A stretch of DNA of 64,000 bases from Gnetum montanum (GCA_015680685.1 MNCI01007602.1:68245-132244); one strand, 5' to 3'; positions 33,690-46,128 are shown, numbered from the stretch's first letter. Program-made: numbers and translations. The notes: generated by a model not told the origin, from the sequence alone.

Positions 33690-35274
33690 TGTAATGACGG
33701 AAAATGTTGGTAGCTGGAAAATACCAAACAAAACTCCATGTACACAGTTTTGACCAAGGATCCATGCGAGGGCTATGCTGGAAAAACGAATCTGCGGTGC
33801 CCTGAACGGTCATGTCGATCAGACAGGGACTTACTAATCAGCAAACTGATGGAGATTACAGATGTTGCGTGGAACGATTTGATTCGATGGATTGCAAAAT
33901 GAGAGAAAAATGATGCAGATGAACTATAACGACGATAACGCTAACACGGTAAAGAGAAGAAAATACGAGAGAAATGCGTGGTTTCAAGATCTACATTTTG
34001 ACTTGAAGAATGAATATTTTGTATACCACATTACAATGGGAAGACCCCGATTACTTGATGTAAAGCAAACGCGAAATAACAAGAAAACTGTCCAAGCAGG
34101 AGTACAGAATGAAGTCCGATCTACCTCGTAGGCCAAAGATGGGATGCAAGGAAGTTCAAGTACTGACGTCTATCGATCAACTGCTTCTGATCAATAGAAA
34201 CTCACAAACCACACTAGATGATCTCTTGATCTCTGATCTGCTCCTTTTTCCTTAGGTAGTCTTTGCTCGAAACTGCCGACAATCACCAATGGAGAAAGTT
34301 GTGTCTTTGCCAAAGGGGTAATCGCTTCTACTGCTAATGTTCGGGTGAAATGTCTCCTTTCTCTATTGAAAGATAGTGCTGCCAAATGATTGCTAGAAAA
34401 TGCTGCTCTCTCTCTCTCTATTTGGGTGTTTTTTTCTATTCTGTCTTGTTGCCTCTTATTTTTCTTCGCCAACTGGGACATTTATAGGTTTGACAATATG
34501 TGGAGCAGGTTTGGCTGTGATGACACGTGTCTCAAACCTTTCAAAATGCCATTGACCTAACCAAATTTGCGTTGAACTTTATGATTACGCACAATATGCT
34601 CATTTGCGTACTGTGCGTGTGAATGACAGATGTGCGTTGGGCATGTCTCAGCTGACTTTAGGCTATATTACGCTCATTCGCGTTGCTTCACGTGCAAGAG
34701 CGTAATAGAGCATGACAACAATGTATTCAAGCTATTTTACGCTCGTTTACGCTGCTGAGCGTGGTGAAGCGTAAACGACGATTAGCTTGGCGATGCATTA
34801 CACTTAGATACGCTGCATTGCGTAAAGAGCGTAAAGTGATCTATCCGGAAGCCAAGAGAAAAGAGTTGATCTGTTGCACTTCCTTGGACTTTGCCTTTGA
34901 CTTTTTCGAGGCTCATTACGCTGACGTGCGTAACAGAGCGTAAACTCGGCCTTGGACAAAAGACTTAGCAAAATATATGATAAGTCGCATATTACGCTGC
35001 TTAAGCCTCTCTAGATCCCGAAGTAAGTTGCCTTCTGATACTTAGACTATGTTGAATAGAATCACGCTAAGCGTCATTATGCTACGTCACGTGATATAGC
35101 GTACCAAGATAAAACATAGTGATATTGGAAATCTGCAAAGGAAATCGAAGACTTGATGTCGCACGTCTCCTTGCCTTACTCTGCCTTGTTCTCCCTTCTG
35201 GAATTCGTTCATGTATTCTTGCCTGAATCATGAATCTTTGCCTAAGGCCGACTCGTAATTTTCACGGTGTTTCA
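33690..35274 (-). mobile_element. Element E 5' LTR
   Basis: Same length as the 3' LTR (1585 bp). TATA box at 34479-34486 (CATTTATA on the plus strand). Shared U5 block at 33798-33832. Palindrome-rich U3 at about 34570-35100. Confidence 0.92.
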
Positions 35275-36000
35275 ACATTTACTAATTTTTGATAATGAGC
35301 ATCATTTCATGGGTGCCACATTTAGAAAATTAATGTAATGCTTCAGGGTAGAACATAAATTAACAATGCCTTACCACCCCCAAGCCAATAGTCAAGTAGA
35401 GGTAACCAACTAGGAGATTACAAAAATACTAATGCAAACCATTATCAAATATAGGATGGACTAGAGTACAAAACTTAACGATGCTCTTTGGGCTTATCGT
35501 TCAACATGGAAACTTCTTATTGGATATTCTCCCTATGAGTTAGTATACGGAAAAATTCCAACACTCCCAATTCAATGTGAGCTTCGTAGACTCTCAACAA
35601 CTTATGATCTAAACTTTGACATAAATTTAGCATAGAAGGAAAGATTGATCAATCTAAATGTGCTAGAAAAAAATTACTTAGTGGCTCTCTCCTTGAATGA
35701 GATGAACAAGGCATTCAGCAAGTAGCTTCATGACCTTAAAATTAGGAAAGTAAAACTTTAATCTATAGATAAGGTTCTTTACTAGAACTTTGCACATGTA
35801 CCCCAAAAGACATAATTCCAAACATTATGGGAGGGACCTTATATAATTGATAAAACCTTTTTCTCTAGGGCCATGATAATTTACAAACCTTATAGCTCAT
35901 ATAAAAAGTAGTTGGTTAATATGCAATAAGTCATACCTTTCCTAGAAGTACAACTGGTTAGTGTAACTACTGCCTCACCAAATGGACAACCTTATTCTAT
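35275..36000 (+). pseudogene. Element F integrase, second part
   Basis: Resumes after the element E insertion: LISDNEHHFMGATF (second catalytic Asp, SDNE), YHPQANSQVEVTN (Glu), then ALWAYRSTWKLLIGYSPYELVYGK.PTLPIQCE and a C-terminal part LWEGPYIIDKTF ending near 35970. With 25180-25420 it makes one integrase. TAG stops at several sites. No chromodomain seen. Confidence 0.88.
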
Positions 36001-36405
36001 TTTTTGGATATCCCCCTCCAACTCAGTCATGGGAGAGATGGCCATTTGTGCTAACCATTATCATGGCCTCTCAGTTTTTTTCTACTCTTTTTGTTTTCCA
36101 TGTTTTTGATTTTATAATTTTTTTTTCAAAATTTTCTTATTTTACACCCTCTTTAGTACCTTTTAACTTTCTTGATTATATTAAAATCTCTTATATATTT
36201 TACCTTATTTTGTTTCTTTTGTTTTTTTTATTTAAGTGTGATATTTTCTCATTTTTTCTAATAAATTTGCTTTATTATGACAAGACACAATGCTGCTATT
36301 GTTGTTTACTAGTGATGCTTTGTGCTTAATGAGTGATTATCAATGTCTAGTTTCTATTTTTGAATTTTGATGTCTAATGACTCTAGCATGGTTTATTTTT
36401 CATGG
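36001..36405. other. Pyrimidine-rich 3' tail of element F
   Basis: Follows the F integrase. T-rich, with one open frame of 115 codons at 35982-36329 that is hydrophobic by composition and matches nothing known to me. Element F appears cut off here by the G element. Confidence 0.4.
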
Positions 36406-36479
36406 AATAATAGGAGTTTCATGATGGATGCTAAATGATTATGCAATAATAGGAGTTTCATGATGGATGCTAAATGATT
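36406..36479. repeat. Two-copy 39-bp tandem repeat
   Basis: The word AATAATAGGAGTTTCATGAT begins at 36406 and again at 36445, with the following TGGATGCTAAATGATT also repeated. It sits at the left edge of the G1 element; the G2 copy has a single version near 42175. Confidence 0.8.
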
Positions 36480-37801
36480 TTGCCTTATGCTCTACATGTT
36501 CTACATGAGGTCCTTGGCCTCTGCCTCCCCCAGGTCATTCGGTTGCACCTTGGGAAGGTCCTCCTTTTTGTCTTCTTTTAGGGGCCATCTAGAATCACAA
36601 AAAGATCAATTATTAGTAAGGTTATTGAAAAAAATTCAATGATTTCATACCTTACTCATTGCCTTTAATAAATGTTAAATTCTTTGCTTAGTGTGATTTT
36701 AGACCTAGAAATTTTTTTCAAGGAAGTTGACCTAAAATTTTAATGTTAAACTTGGTTTGTTTAGGTGAGACATAAAAGGACACATAATGGTTTTGAGGAA
36801 TGTTTGATAAAATGATGACAAAGGAAAGAATAGATTTGTCAATGAAGTACTTGGAGGGTATAAAATGATGTAGTGGTGTGCAACAAGTACAAATTACAAA
36901 ACTCACACAAGTGGGTCCTCCCCAAAGTAGGTTCCAACCTATAATGCCCTTGCATAATCACACCTTAAAATGTCCATAGGCACTAGAAGGGTTAAATGTA
37001 ATCTATACTGATGCAAAAAAATACACACATGTAGATACCACCATGATGAGGTATGAATTCAATGCTACACAAGACACGAGTCACAAATACATGAACAACG
37101 AGATGGGATGAATCGAAGAAGGGATTGTAGAGATTAGGATGTGAGGTAACTGAATCAGGGCACAATGAATCTTGAGTGTAGGGCATGATTAATGTGTCAT
37201 TATCCCATCACTCCAAAATCAAGACCAAGTCCATTCCTTTGATCAGTGACATCACATTGTTTCATCCAATGATGGACAATAGTAAGAGCACCATGATAGC
37301 AAGGCATATGATCACTTGGCATTTTGTGCAAGGGAGGAGTGACTTGNAAAGAGAGCAAGAAGAGTGTGTCAAAGCAACCATCTAGAAAAGAAAAGAAGAA
37401 GAAAAAGAAAAGATCAAGATCAAAGTGCCGCAAAGAAATTCCAAGTCACTCCTCCCTTGCACAAAATGCCAAGTGATCATATGCCTTGCTATCATGGTGC
37501 TCTTACTATTGTCCATCATTGGATGAAACAATGTGATGTCACTAATCAAAGGAATGGACTTGGTCTTGATTTTGGAGTGATGGGATAATGACACATTAAT
37601 CATGCCCTACACTCAAGATTCATTNCGGATTGATAGCATAGAACAACACCTCAACCAATGAGCCACATGAGTGTTTTATTTGTAGATGAGATTACTCATA
37701 AAAAGATAAAAAGATAAAACAATAAATTAAAGGGTAAAAAAATGAAAAACAAAAAGTTAAAAAATTAAAGAAATAGAAAAATATTTATTAATTCTATGTT
37801 G
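36480..37801 (-). mobile_element. Non-coding 3' internal region of element G1
   Basis: Aligns in order with 42180-44225 of element G2 (for example 36900-37360 with 43150-43620) yet shows no open frame in either copy. So the family seems to encode gag only. It contains the assembly anomaly at 37164-37624. Confidence 0.65.
37164..37624. repeat. 183-bp inverted repeat between single-N joins, probable misassembly
   Basis: 37164-37346 and 37442-37624 are reverse complements over 183 bases with one mismatch. Single N bases lie at 37347 and 37625. In element G2 the matching sequence runs on in one direction, and the spacer 37348-37441 fits G2 only when reversed. The piece 37348-37624 is therefore probably a flipped contig overlapping its neighbour. 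Confidence 0.85.
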
Positions 37802-39938
37802 TTAGCATGGAGGATACCCCCCATAGCTAAATGGTTTAGCATGGCTAGAATTAATAAATGGAAGGTGGGGATCCTTGCATGTTGAAAATATTGGGACCTG
37901 GTCATACTTACCCCATTGGGGTTCACACACTTGATTAGAGTTGACATAGTGGGGCAAGTTATAAGATGTGGTTAAGTTATAAGGAGTTGACCCAATATGG
38001 CACTTGCGACCATAAGATGGTATGCAAGGATAAACATGTCTCCCCATGTGGCAATATTCATTGGGCCCCATGGTTGTTGGAGTGTTGATTGGTGGCCTAG
38101 ATAGAGTAATAGGAGGCATTGAGCTTGAGGAGGTGGATGCATCACAACATTGAACTTGTGCTAAGTTGGAGGATGTAGTGGTTTCGAAACTATGTTGTGT
38201 CTTTCTATAGTCCTACCTAAAGAAAGGATGCTTTCAATGTTGTGGAGGGTTCCCACTGCTATTGACAACAGAAATAAAAGTAATGTTCATGGGTTGGTGC
38301 TATGGTGCAAAGCCTTCTAGCACAACTTGTGGCGATGTAGAAGAGGGTGAAGTATGAGAATATTGAGGTTGAGGAGAAGTGTAAGGTACATGAGGTGGTG
38401 ATTTTGTTGGAGAGGACATGGGTGGATAGTACTCAAGAGAATGGTAATAATGAGGTGAGGTAGAGGATGCTAATCCTATTGGAGAAACATGATGTTGAAC
38501 ATAATAAGAATTTGGTGTTGGGACATATGAATGGTATGGTATAGTTGGCGGTGGCCTCCCCCACGACTGAGGTTTTTGCCATTGTGGTTGAACCTGATAT
38601 TTCTGTACAAAATCTAGATGTAACATTCCTCCCCAATGCTCATGTAAATGTGACAAAACTAGACATTGGCCCTTGGGGTGATCGTATAGAAAAACATTAC
38701 ATTGGTATGTGAAATTGGTAGTTGAGTTCTTATTCTTATTATCTTCTACCCTTTGTTTCGATTGTTGCATGATGTCCAATCTTGTTTCTCGATTTGGCAT
38801 AGTTCTTCCTCATGTTGGCATATTCTCCACATATTTCATGTACCCAGTCCATCATCTTATTGGTCTTTGTCTCAATTTCATCAAGTGATTGTAGGATTGG
38901 CAAAGATGATTCCACCTCCTTAAAGTGAGTTGATTTCTCCTCTTCATGATCATGGACCCTTGTTAAGTTGAGATTTTGGTCCTATTGAGAACTTTCAATA
39001 TTCTCCCATTTGGATATTTCTCCTTCTTCTTTTGCTACCTACTTAATAAGCTCTTGGAATTGATGGGTTCGTAGCTCATATAGTTAACCTCAGGAGTACG
39101 TCCGTAGGATCTCCCTTGTTTCATTATGAAACCCATCTATGATATGGTACATTAGCCTTTCTTCATAGAACCCATGGCTTCAGCAGTTTTTTAACTGTGC
39201 ATAGTATATTTCTAAGGCCATGTCCAAGGGTTCATGTTATGCTTGTTTCCATTCTTGGATTTGTCTCCTCAAGGTTGACACTCTTGCATAGGTTTGATAT
39301 CTTTCATTGAAGAGTTCTACCATTGTCAGCCAACATCATATTGATTTTGGTTTTAACAACCTATACCATACTTTTGCTTAGCCAATGAGTGTCAGAGGAA
39401 AGAGATTAAGTTTTTTCCATCCATTATCAATGTCATTCCATGCACAAGAATCATGGAAGGCTTGTATATGATGTTGGGTTGATTTTGGTTTTAACAACCT
39501 ATACCATACTTTTGCTTAGCCAATGAGTGTCAGAGGAAAGAGATTAAGTTTTTTCCATCCATTATCAATGTCATTCCATGCACAAGAATCATGGAAGGCT
39601 TGTATATGATGTTGGGGATCTAAATCATATCCTCCTAGAAACTTAGGGAAGTTGTTTAAGTTACGCCTTGGTAGAAGACTTTCCTTACGGTGCCTGCGCA
39701 ATATTTGAATAGCCTCTTGTATTTCCATTAAGCTTGTAGTGGCCAGTAGGGGTTCATTGTCACTAGGTATGTTATGCAGTTATGAGTTGGGATGATGTTG
39801 TTTGTGTTGATGCTCATAAGAGACCCCTACATCAAATTGGGTACTCCAAACTTCATCTTCATTATCATATAATTTGTTGGTTCTCCAATGAGTTGCCCTA
39901 CTAGTTGTTGCGTTGTCATAGTCTTGTGAGAGAGACAT
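37802..39938 (-). pseudogene. Element G1 gag, broken
   Basis: From ATG at 39938 (MSLSQDYDNATTSRATHW) to TAA at 37802-37804 (PFSYGGYPPC end). The gag core has FPKFLGGYDLDPQHHIQAFHDSCAWNDIDNGWKKLNLFPLTL. A knuckle-like CNVFLYDHPKGQC near 38690 has two Cys and one His. The rest is rich in Pro, Ser, Tyr and His. It contains an exact 138-bp (46-codon) tandem duplication and several stops. Gag would form the particle; no protease, RT or integrase follows. Confidence 0.75.
39343..39618 (-). repeat. 138-bp tandem duplication in G1 gag
   Basis: 39343-39480 and 39481-39618 agree at all but the last one or two bases. 138 is a multiple of three, so the frame is kept. Either very recent or an assembly effect. 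G2 has a single copy. Confidence 0.9.
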
Positions 39939-40055
39939 TGTTGTGAACCGTGTGTGACTTAATTGAATTTAATTTAATTTCTTTTCTAAAGGATATATCA
40001 TCAATACTTTTATAGAGATCTTGTATGATATAACTAATCTATATAACTAGCACCA

Positions 40056-40073
40056 TCCCTGGCAACGGTGCCA
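40056..40073 (-). other. Athila-type tRNA-Asp primer-binding site of G1
   Basis: Minus strand TGGCACCGTTGCCAGGGA, two transitions from TGGCGCCGTTGCCGGGGA, the site complementary to tRNA-Asp that is typical of Athila elements. It is adjacent to the LTR end at 40078. Confidence 0.8.
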
Positions 40074-40077
40074 ATGA

Positions 40078-42138
40078 TGAGTCGTGAGGTACCCCTACAC
40101 TGAACCATACAAATATGAGTGTTCATGCATGATCTGGTTGAACTCCGTGGATAGGCTAGTTGTGGTATCTAGATAGTTACACATTGATCGTAGTTCATTG
40201 TCTTCCAACCTGGACTAGTATTTTCTTTGTCATGTATGGTTTATTCTAGGGTGAGGCATATGATGTGATCCTAAACTATTGCTACTCGTAGATACAATGG
40301 AAAATAATTTTGATTAAACTAATAAGAAATAGGAAATGAAGTTTAAGCTAGCCTAATTGTGATGAGCATCCATTCCTTAATCATCCATACACATCTTGAA
40401 CCTCATGCACGACTACTATTGGGATTACCAAGTGTAGATCCTAAGTACGCTAGTGGGTTACCAAGTAGTCACACTTAAATGCTTGTGATTAAGTCATACT
40501 CATTGCGCAGTTTAAAAAAATAATAGTAAATTATGGTAAAGAAATATTAACTAAGAAAAAATAAATAACAATAACAATTAAAAATAACAATTAAATAATT
40601 AAAACTAAGTGAATGCTGCAATGATGAAGTAATCTTGATCTTTATTGCCGATCATGTGCGTGTCCAAGTATGTCACACTCGAATAAAGGTTCCATACAAT
40701 TACAAGGATTACACTGTGGGCATGCACTTGGGAAAATAGTCTAACTCCTATGAAAAAAACCTAGAAGAGTTTCCCTACAATTAACCCAAAAGATGTGTAA
40801 GTGCGGCTGGTGTGTGCTTATTTATAGCTAAAAATAGAGTTTGTGTAAACGGGGCCGTGTCGATGCATGGGTGGATGCATCGATGGGGTCGCATCAACAT
40901 GGCTGTGTATATGGGGCCCCATATACATGACCTAGTTAATGCAGCCCCAATATTAGGGGCTCGATAATAGGAGTCAGACCTAGTATCTTGTATCAAGGTT
41001 TTGATAACAGGGGTCCAATAACAGGACTTGATAGACCATGACTCATCAATTACACGCATAAGTATGATCACTTCGAGCATAACATGTATTCGCTTGGTAA
41101 TCCTAGTAGCATCATTGCTTGGTACACCTAGTAGCATAGCTCTTGGTTTCCCAGCAACAGATATGTGGGTTCAGGACGTGTACGGGAAGTGAGAACAGAT
41201 ACTTATGTTAAAATTAGTTAAATGATTAGTTAATAAGTTAATTTAGATTAGTTAATCAAATTACTTTTATCTACATAAAAATGATACAAATTAAATGCCT
41301 TAGTTACACTTAACCATACCAATGAACATCACAAGTGTAATTGGGAAGACAATAATTAACCTTAAAGCTAGATTCACTTCCTAAAGGGATAGTGCACTAG
41401 AAATGACAAAGTCCAAAAAATTTAATTAGATCACTCATGAATGCTTATGATTCATATGGTTGGGTGTAGGGGCACCTTGCCACTCATTGCTATGTTTGAC
41501 TACACTCTAGACTGGGGGAGAGCATAGTCCAACACTTAGAAAAATTTTGTAGAGAAGTGGCTATGTGCTAACTATGCTCTCCATGGGAGGTTGACTATGC
41601 TCCCAACTAGGATCAAGTGTAGTCCTAGTACTTGGAAAATTTCTACAAAACCTAGCTCACAGTTGACTATGCTTGACTACACTACAGTCTAGTGGAGAGC
41701 TTAGTCTTAAAACTTAGAAAATTTCTACCAAACTGGGTCTTACATGCTAACTACATTCTAGTGTAGTGAAAAACATATTCTTGGCACTTAGAAAAATCTA
41801 TAGTTTTTGCCTTGACACATAGAAAAATTTGCAAAATGGCCCTTGTGTGTTGATTATGCTCTCTACTAAGTTGACTACACTTCATTGTAGTGGAGAGCAT
41901 AGTCCCAAAACTTAGAAAATTTGCAGTTTCTTGCTTTGTGGTAACACTTAGGTAAAAGTTCTTAAAAATCAATTTTTATACCTGACTATGCTCTCCACTG
42001 GGCTGACTACACTCTAGGACAGTGGAGAGTGTAGTCCCAAAACTTAGAAAAATTTGCAAAAAGTGCCCTCATTCTGACACTTAGACAAATTTGCCCTCAA
42101 TTGCAAATTTGAGTTATTGTCCTAGTTCAGGCGCTACA
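40078..42138 (-). mobile_element. LTR shared by G1 (5' LTR) and G2 (3' LTR), with an inverted insert
   Basis: On the minus strand it starts TGTAGCGCC at 42138 after a purine tract (AAAAGGAGGAGC) and ends ACTCA at 40078 next to the G1 primer site. TATTTATA at 40819-40826 gives TATAAATA on the minus strand. U3 at 41490-42100 holds GAGCATAGTC palindromic units like those of the LTR at 52127. Bases about 41140-41486 look like a G-type U5 in the opposite orientation. One LTR serving two internal regions fits unequal recombination. Confidence 0.55.
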
Positions 42139-44225
42139 GTAGCTCCTCCTTTTGCCTGCCCGAACTATCTGGTAGGAGGTTCATCTTGATGAATGCTGAA
42201 TGATTGTTCCTCTTGTTCTGCATGTTGTCCAGAAAGACCTTGTCTTCCACCTCTCTCAACTCATTTGCTTTCACCTTGGGTAGGACCCTCCTATTGTCCA
42301 CATTTCAGGGCCATTTGCAATCACATGGCCAAGTGTTAGTAAGGGTGTTTTTTGAAGTTAAGTTATACCTTACTGCTTGCCTTAATTAATGATCTTATGT
42401 TATCACATGCGATAGTGCCCGAAAGTTTGTAATAATGAGTCCTATGACTTAGGTGGTTTCCATTTTAGTCTCCCAATATACCTAAGGGTTAAATGATTTT
42501 TAGGCACAATTATTCTAAGTGTTAGAGTTAATTAGCCTAAATGATATCCTTTGGGTGATGACAAATTTCAAAAATGTTAAGCACTTTTTGGCAAGTGTCC
42601 CTCGCCCACAACTAAGCTGAACACTCTGGGTTCAAGTAGGTTTAAACAGAATGAAAATTAGAGTACCAACAAGCGAGATATGAGGAAAAATGCAAGGGTC
42701 ACTCAATCGCAAGTCATAGAGAAAAATTTCAAAAACTCCCCCCGTGTGAAGGACAAAATGATGCGAAGTATTGTGCAGGGAGGGCATCGCCTATTTATAG
42801 GCGGTGGGGATGCAATATCGCGTACGATACATCGCATACACGATATCTCGTCCCTAGTGATGTGAGGCATAACAAAGTACCAAATTTTGAAAAGTATTTT
42901 CTTGAAATAAATGTTGGAAATTTAAGGACATTGACTATGATCAAGATGTTTCTAGGGAAATTTCATTAATTTGAAAGGCACCATTATTGATAAGGGTGTG
43001 GATTTTACCAATAAAACCTTGGGTGGTAAGAAATAGGGTATGTAATGGTACATTGGAACGTTAAAATTTAGAGGGATAATAGTAGGGAAAGAAAATCATT
43101 GAAAAATTATGCTGAGGGTAAGAAATGGTGTGTGTGAGCAATGTCATAAGTGAATATTACAAAAGATTACATTAAGTGGATCCTCCCCAAAGTAGGTTTC
43201 AACCTATAATGCCCTTGTGTAACCACACTTAAAGTGTCTATGGGCACTAGAAGGCTTAAATGTAATCCACACTAACTCCACAAAACACACACATGTAAAT
43301 ATCATCGGAATGAGGTAAGAATTCTACATTACAAAAGACACGAGCTACAATTACATGAACAGTGAGATGAGACGAACTAGAAAGGGATCATAGAGATTGG
43401 GTCATGAGGTAACTGACCCAGGGCACAATGAATCCTATGTGTAAAGCATGATTAACATGTCATTAACCCATCGTTCCAAGATCAGGACCAAGTCCATTCC
43501 TCTAAGAAGTAACATTTCATTATTTCATCCCATGATGAGAAACTATGAGAGTACCATAACAAAAAGGCGTACGATCACTTGACATTTTCTTCAAGGGAAG
43601 AGTGATTTTTGTTTTATGGCACCTTGTTTTTTTTTGTTTCTTCTCCTTTTTTTCTGAATACTAATTCCAGAGAAGTCACCAACCTTTAGCCATGGATGCA
43701 TGTCTTTCTAGTGGGACCCCTAGAACAGCGTTTGATTTTTGAGTGCCCTTTCGATTACTCTTACTCCCATTTTTCATTAGATCTACAAGGATGTTAGTAC
43801 AACCACATTGCATGATAACTCCCACAGACGTCACCAAAGAGAATCTGCAAGTCCCCTTGATGTCACACCCTAATCATTTCCTCTTGGCCCATCCTTCTTC
43901 ATTCTAGGTACAATGAACACAAAAATGTCAAGAATATCACTGTACCCTTGAACAGAACCTCTTTATTTGTAGAATGCATGAGTGGGTGTAATGGGCTCAC
44001 TGTTCCAAATAATTGATTGCTCGAAACTTAATAACATAGAACACACCTCAACCAACGATCCACATGAGTGTTTTATTCGTAGATGAGATTACTTAAAAAA
44101 CCATAAAAAGACAAAAACACAAAAAGATAAAAAGATAAAACAAAAGGTTGAAAAATGATAAACTGGAAAACAAAAAGTTGCAAAATTAAAAGAAAAAAAA
44201 AGTGGTTATTAAACCTGCTTATTAT
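42139..44225 (-). mobile_element. Non-coding 3' internal region of element G2
   Basis: Parallel to 36406-37801 of G1 but with about 600 extra bases at roughly 42340-42950. That extra part contains TATTTATA at 42792-42799 and may be an inserted LTR piece. No coding frame recognised. Polypurine tract at 42139-42155 on the minus strand. Confidence 0.55.
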
Positions 44226-46030
44226 TTAGAATGGGGGATATCCCCCATAACTAAATGGTTGAGCATGGAAAGGATTAATAAATTAAGGTTAAGGATCCTT
44301 GCATGCTGGAAGTATTGGAACTGGTCCATACTTACCCCATTGGGGTCCACACACTTGATTGTAGTAAGCATAGTGGGGTACTTTATACAATGTAGTTCTC
44401 AGATAATGAGTTGACCCACTATAATATTTGTGACTAGAAGATGGTATGCAAGGATTGGGTTTTCTCTCTCCATTCTTGTGTTCATTGGGTCGTGTGGTTG
44501 TTGGAGTGTTGGTTGGTGGCCCTAATGAAGTTACATGAGGTGTTGGGTTCAAAGTTAAGGATGCACCATAGTGTGGGACTTGTGATGAGTTGGAAGATGT
44601 AGTGGCCCTGGAATTGTGTTGTCCCTTCTTACGACCGTGTTTAAAGAAAGGACACTTTTGATGTTGAGGAGGATTTTCACTACTGTTAGTAGCAGTAGCA
44701 CAAGTGTCGTTCATGGGTTGTTGTTGTGGTGTAGGAACCTTAGGAACAATTGGTGGCACTGTAGAAGAAGAGAAAGGATGAGAATGTTGAAAGTTAGGAG
44801 GAGTATAAAGTGCACAAAGTGGTGGTTGTGTTGGGGCATGGGTTGATAGTATTGAGGAGAATGGTACTATGATAAGATAGAGTATGTTAGCCCAGTTGGG
44901 GAAACAAGATGTTGAACATAATAAGCATTTGGATTCGGATGATATGAAGGGTGTCTCCAGTTTAGGGTTGGTCTCCCCCACGACTGGGATTGTTGCCACT
45001 GTGATCAAACATAGTATCTCTGTACAAATTCTAGATGTAACGTGCTTCCCCAATGCTCATGTAAATGTAACAATATTGGGCATTGACCCTTGGGGTGATC
45101 ATACAGGAATATGTTGCATTCATAAGTATGATTGGTAGTTGAGCTCTTATTTTCCTTATCCCTTCTTTCCAATTGTCTAATGTTTTATCCTGCTTCTTGG
45201 GTTGTCAAAACTTTATCTCCAATAACGTTGATAAATTATCCATACTTTCGATACATCCATTCCAACATCTTATTAATCTTTGCCTCAACTTCTTCTAATG
45301 TTTTTTCTGTTGGCAAAGATGATGTTTCCACCTTGAGATTGGTTGACTTCTCCTTTTTATGATCATGGACCTTTGTTAAGTTAAGATTTTGGTCCCGTTG
45401 ATGTTTTTCAACACTCTCCCATCTAGCTAATTCTTCTTCTTATTTTGCTACCCACTTAATAAGCTCTTGNNNNNNNNNNNNNNNNNNNNNNNNNNNNNNN
45501 NNNNNNNNNNNNNNNNNNNNNNNNNNNNNNNNNNNNNNNNNNNNNNNNNNNNNNNNNNNNNNNNNNNNNNNNNNNNNNNNNNNNNNNNATAGGTTTGATA
45601 TTTTTCATTAAAGACTTCTACCATTGTTGACCAATGTCATATTGAATTTGGTTTTAATGATCTATACCATACTTTTGCTTGGTCAACGAGTGTCATGGGA
45701 AAGAGCTTAAGTTTTTGCCACCCATTATCAATGTTTTTCCATGTACAGGCATCGTAGAAGGCTTGTAAATGTTGATGCAGATCTAAGTCATAGCCTTCTA
45801 AAAAATTGGAAAAGTTGTTTAAAAGCCTGGGTAGATGGCTCTCTTTTCGATTCCTATGTGAGATTCGAACAACCTCTTGTAATTGCGTTAATCTTGTAGT
45901 GGCCAATGGGCGTTCATCGTCATTGAGTAAATTATGCTTTCGTGTATTGGGATGACATTGTTTTCGTTCATGTTTATAAGAAACTCCCACTTCAGGTTGT
46001 ATACTCTAGTCTTCATTATCATATAGTTCG
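44226..46030 (-). pseudogene. Element G2 gag, broken and missing its start
   Basis: Minus strand; ends at TAA 44226-44228. The gag core NNFSNFLEGYDLDLHQHLQAFYDACTWKNIDNGWQKLKLFPMTL...AKVWYRSLKPN lies at 45637-45860, and a knuckle-like CNIFLYDHPKGQC near 45110. An N gap (45470-45588) and a single N at 46031 remove parts; by comparison with G1 about 100 bases with the start codon are missing at 46031. Confidence 0.72.
45470..45588. other. Assembly gap of 119 N
   Basis: Gap inside element G2 gag. Other single N bases are at 19206, 37347, 37625, 46031 and 47932 and appear to mark joins of unknown size. Confidence 0.95.
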
Positions 46031-46128
46031 NCGTGAATTTATGTAACTTTTTATAATTACTTCTTTCTAAGAGATATGTCATTAAGTCCTTTACAGTGAC
46101 TTTGTATGATATAACTGATCTAGCATCA

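Larger units (their letters stand above)
25421..35274 (-). mobile_element. Element E: complete Ty3/gypsy Tat-type LTR retrotransposon, 9854 bp
   Basis: Two LTRs of 1585 bp each (25421-27005 and 33690-35274) flank an internal region on the minus strand. The 5-bp target duplication ACATT (25416-25420 and 35275-35279) is perfect. Order on the minus strand: LTR, primer site, partial gag, a cassette of other origin, RT, RNase H, integrase, minisatellite, 3' UTR, polypurine hairpin, LTR. The gag core, zinc knuckle and protease are absent. By hand I count about 33 differences in the first 300 bases of the two LTRs, mostly transitions, so it is old but younger than its host element F. Confidence 0.93.

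Noticed and set aside
35982-36329. Hydrophobic 115-codon membrane protein
   Set aside because: Low-complexity T-rich DNA gives Phe/Leu runs by composition; no start context or homology.
37164-37624. MicroRNA precursor, MITE or foldback element
   Set aside because: Single N bases flank the pieces and comparison with 43150-43700 points to a reversed contig.
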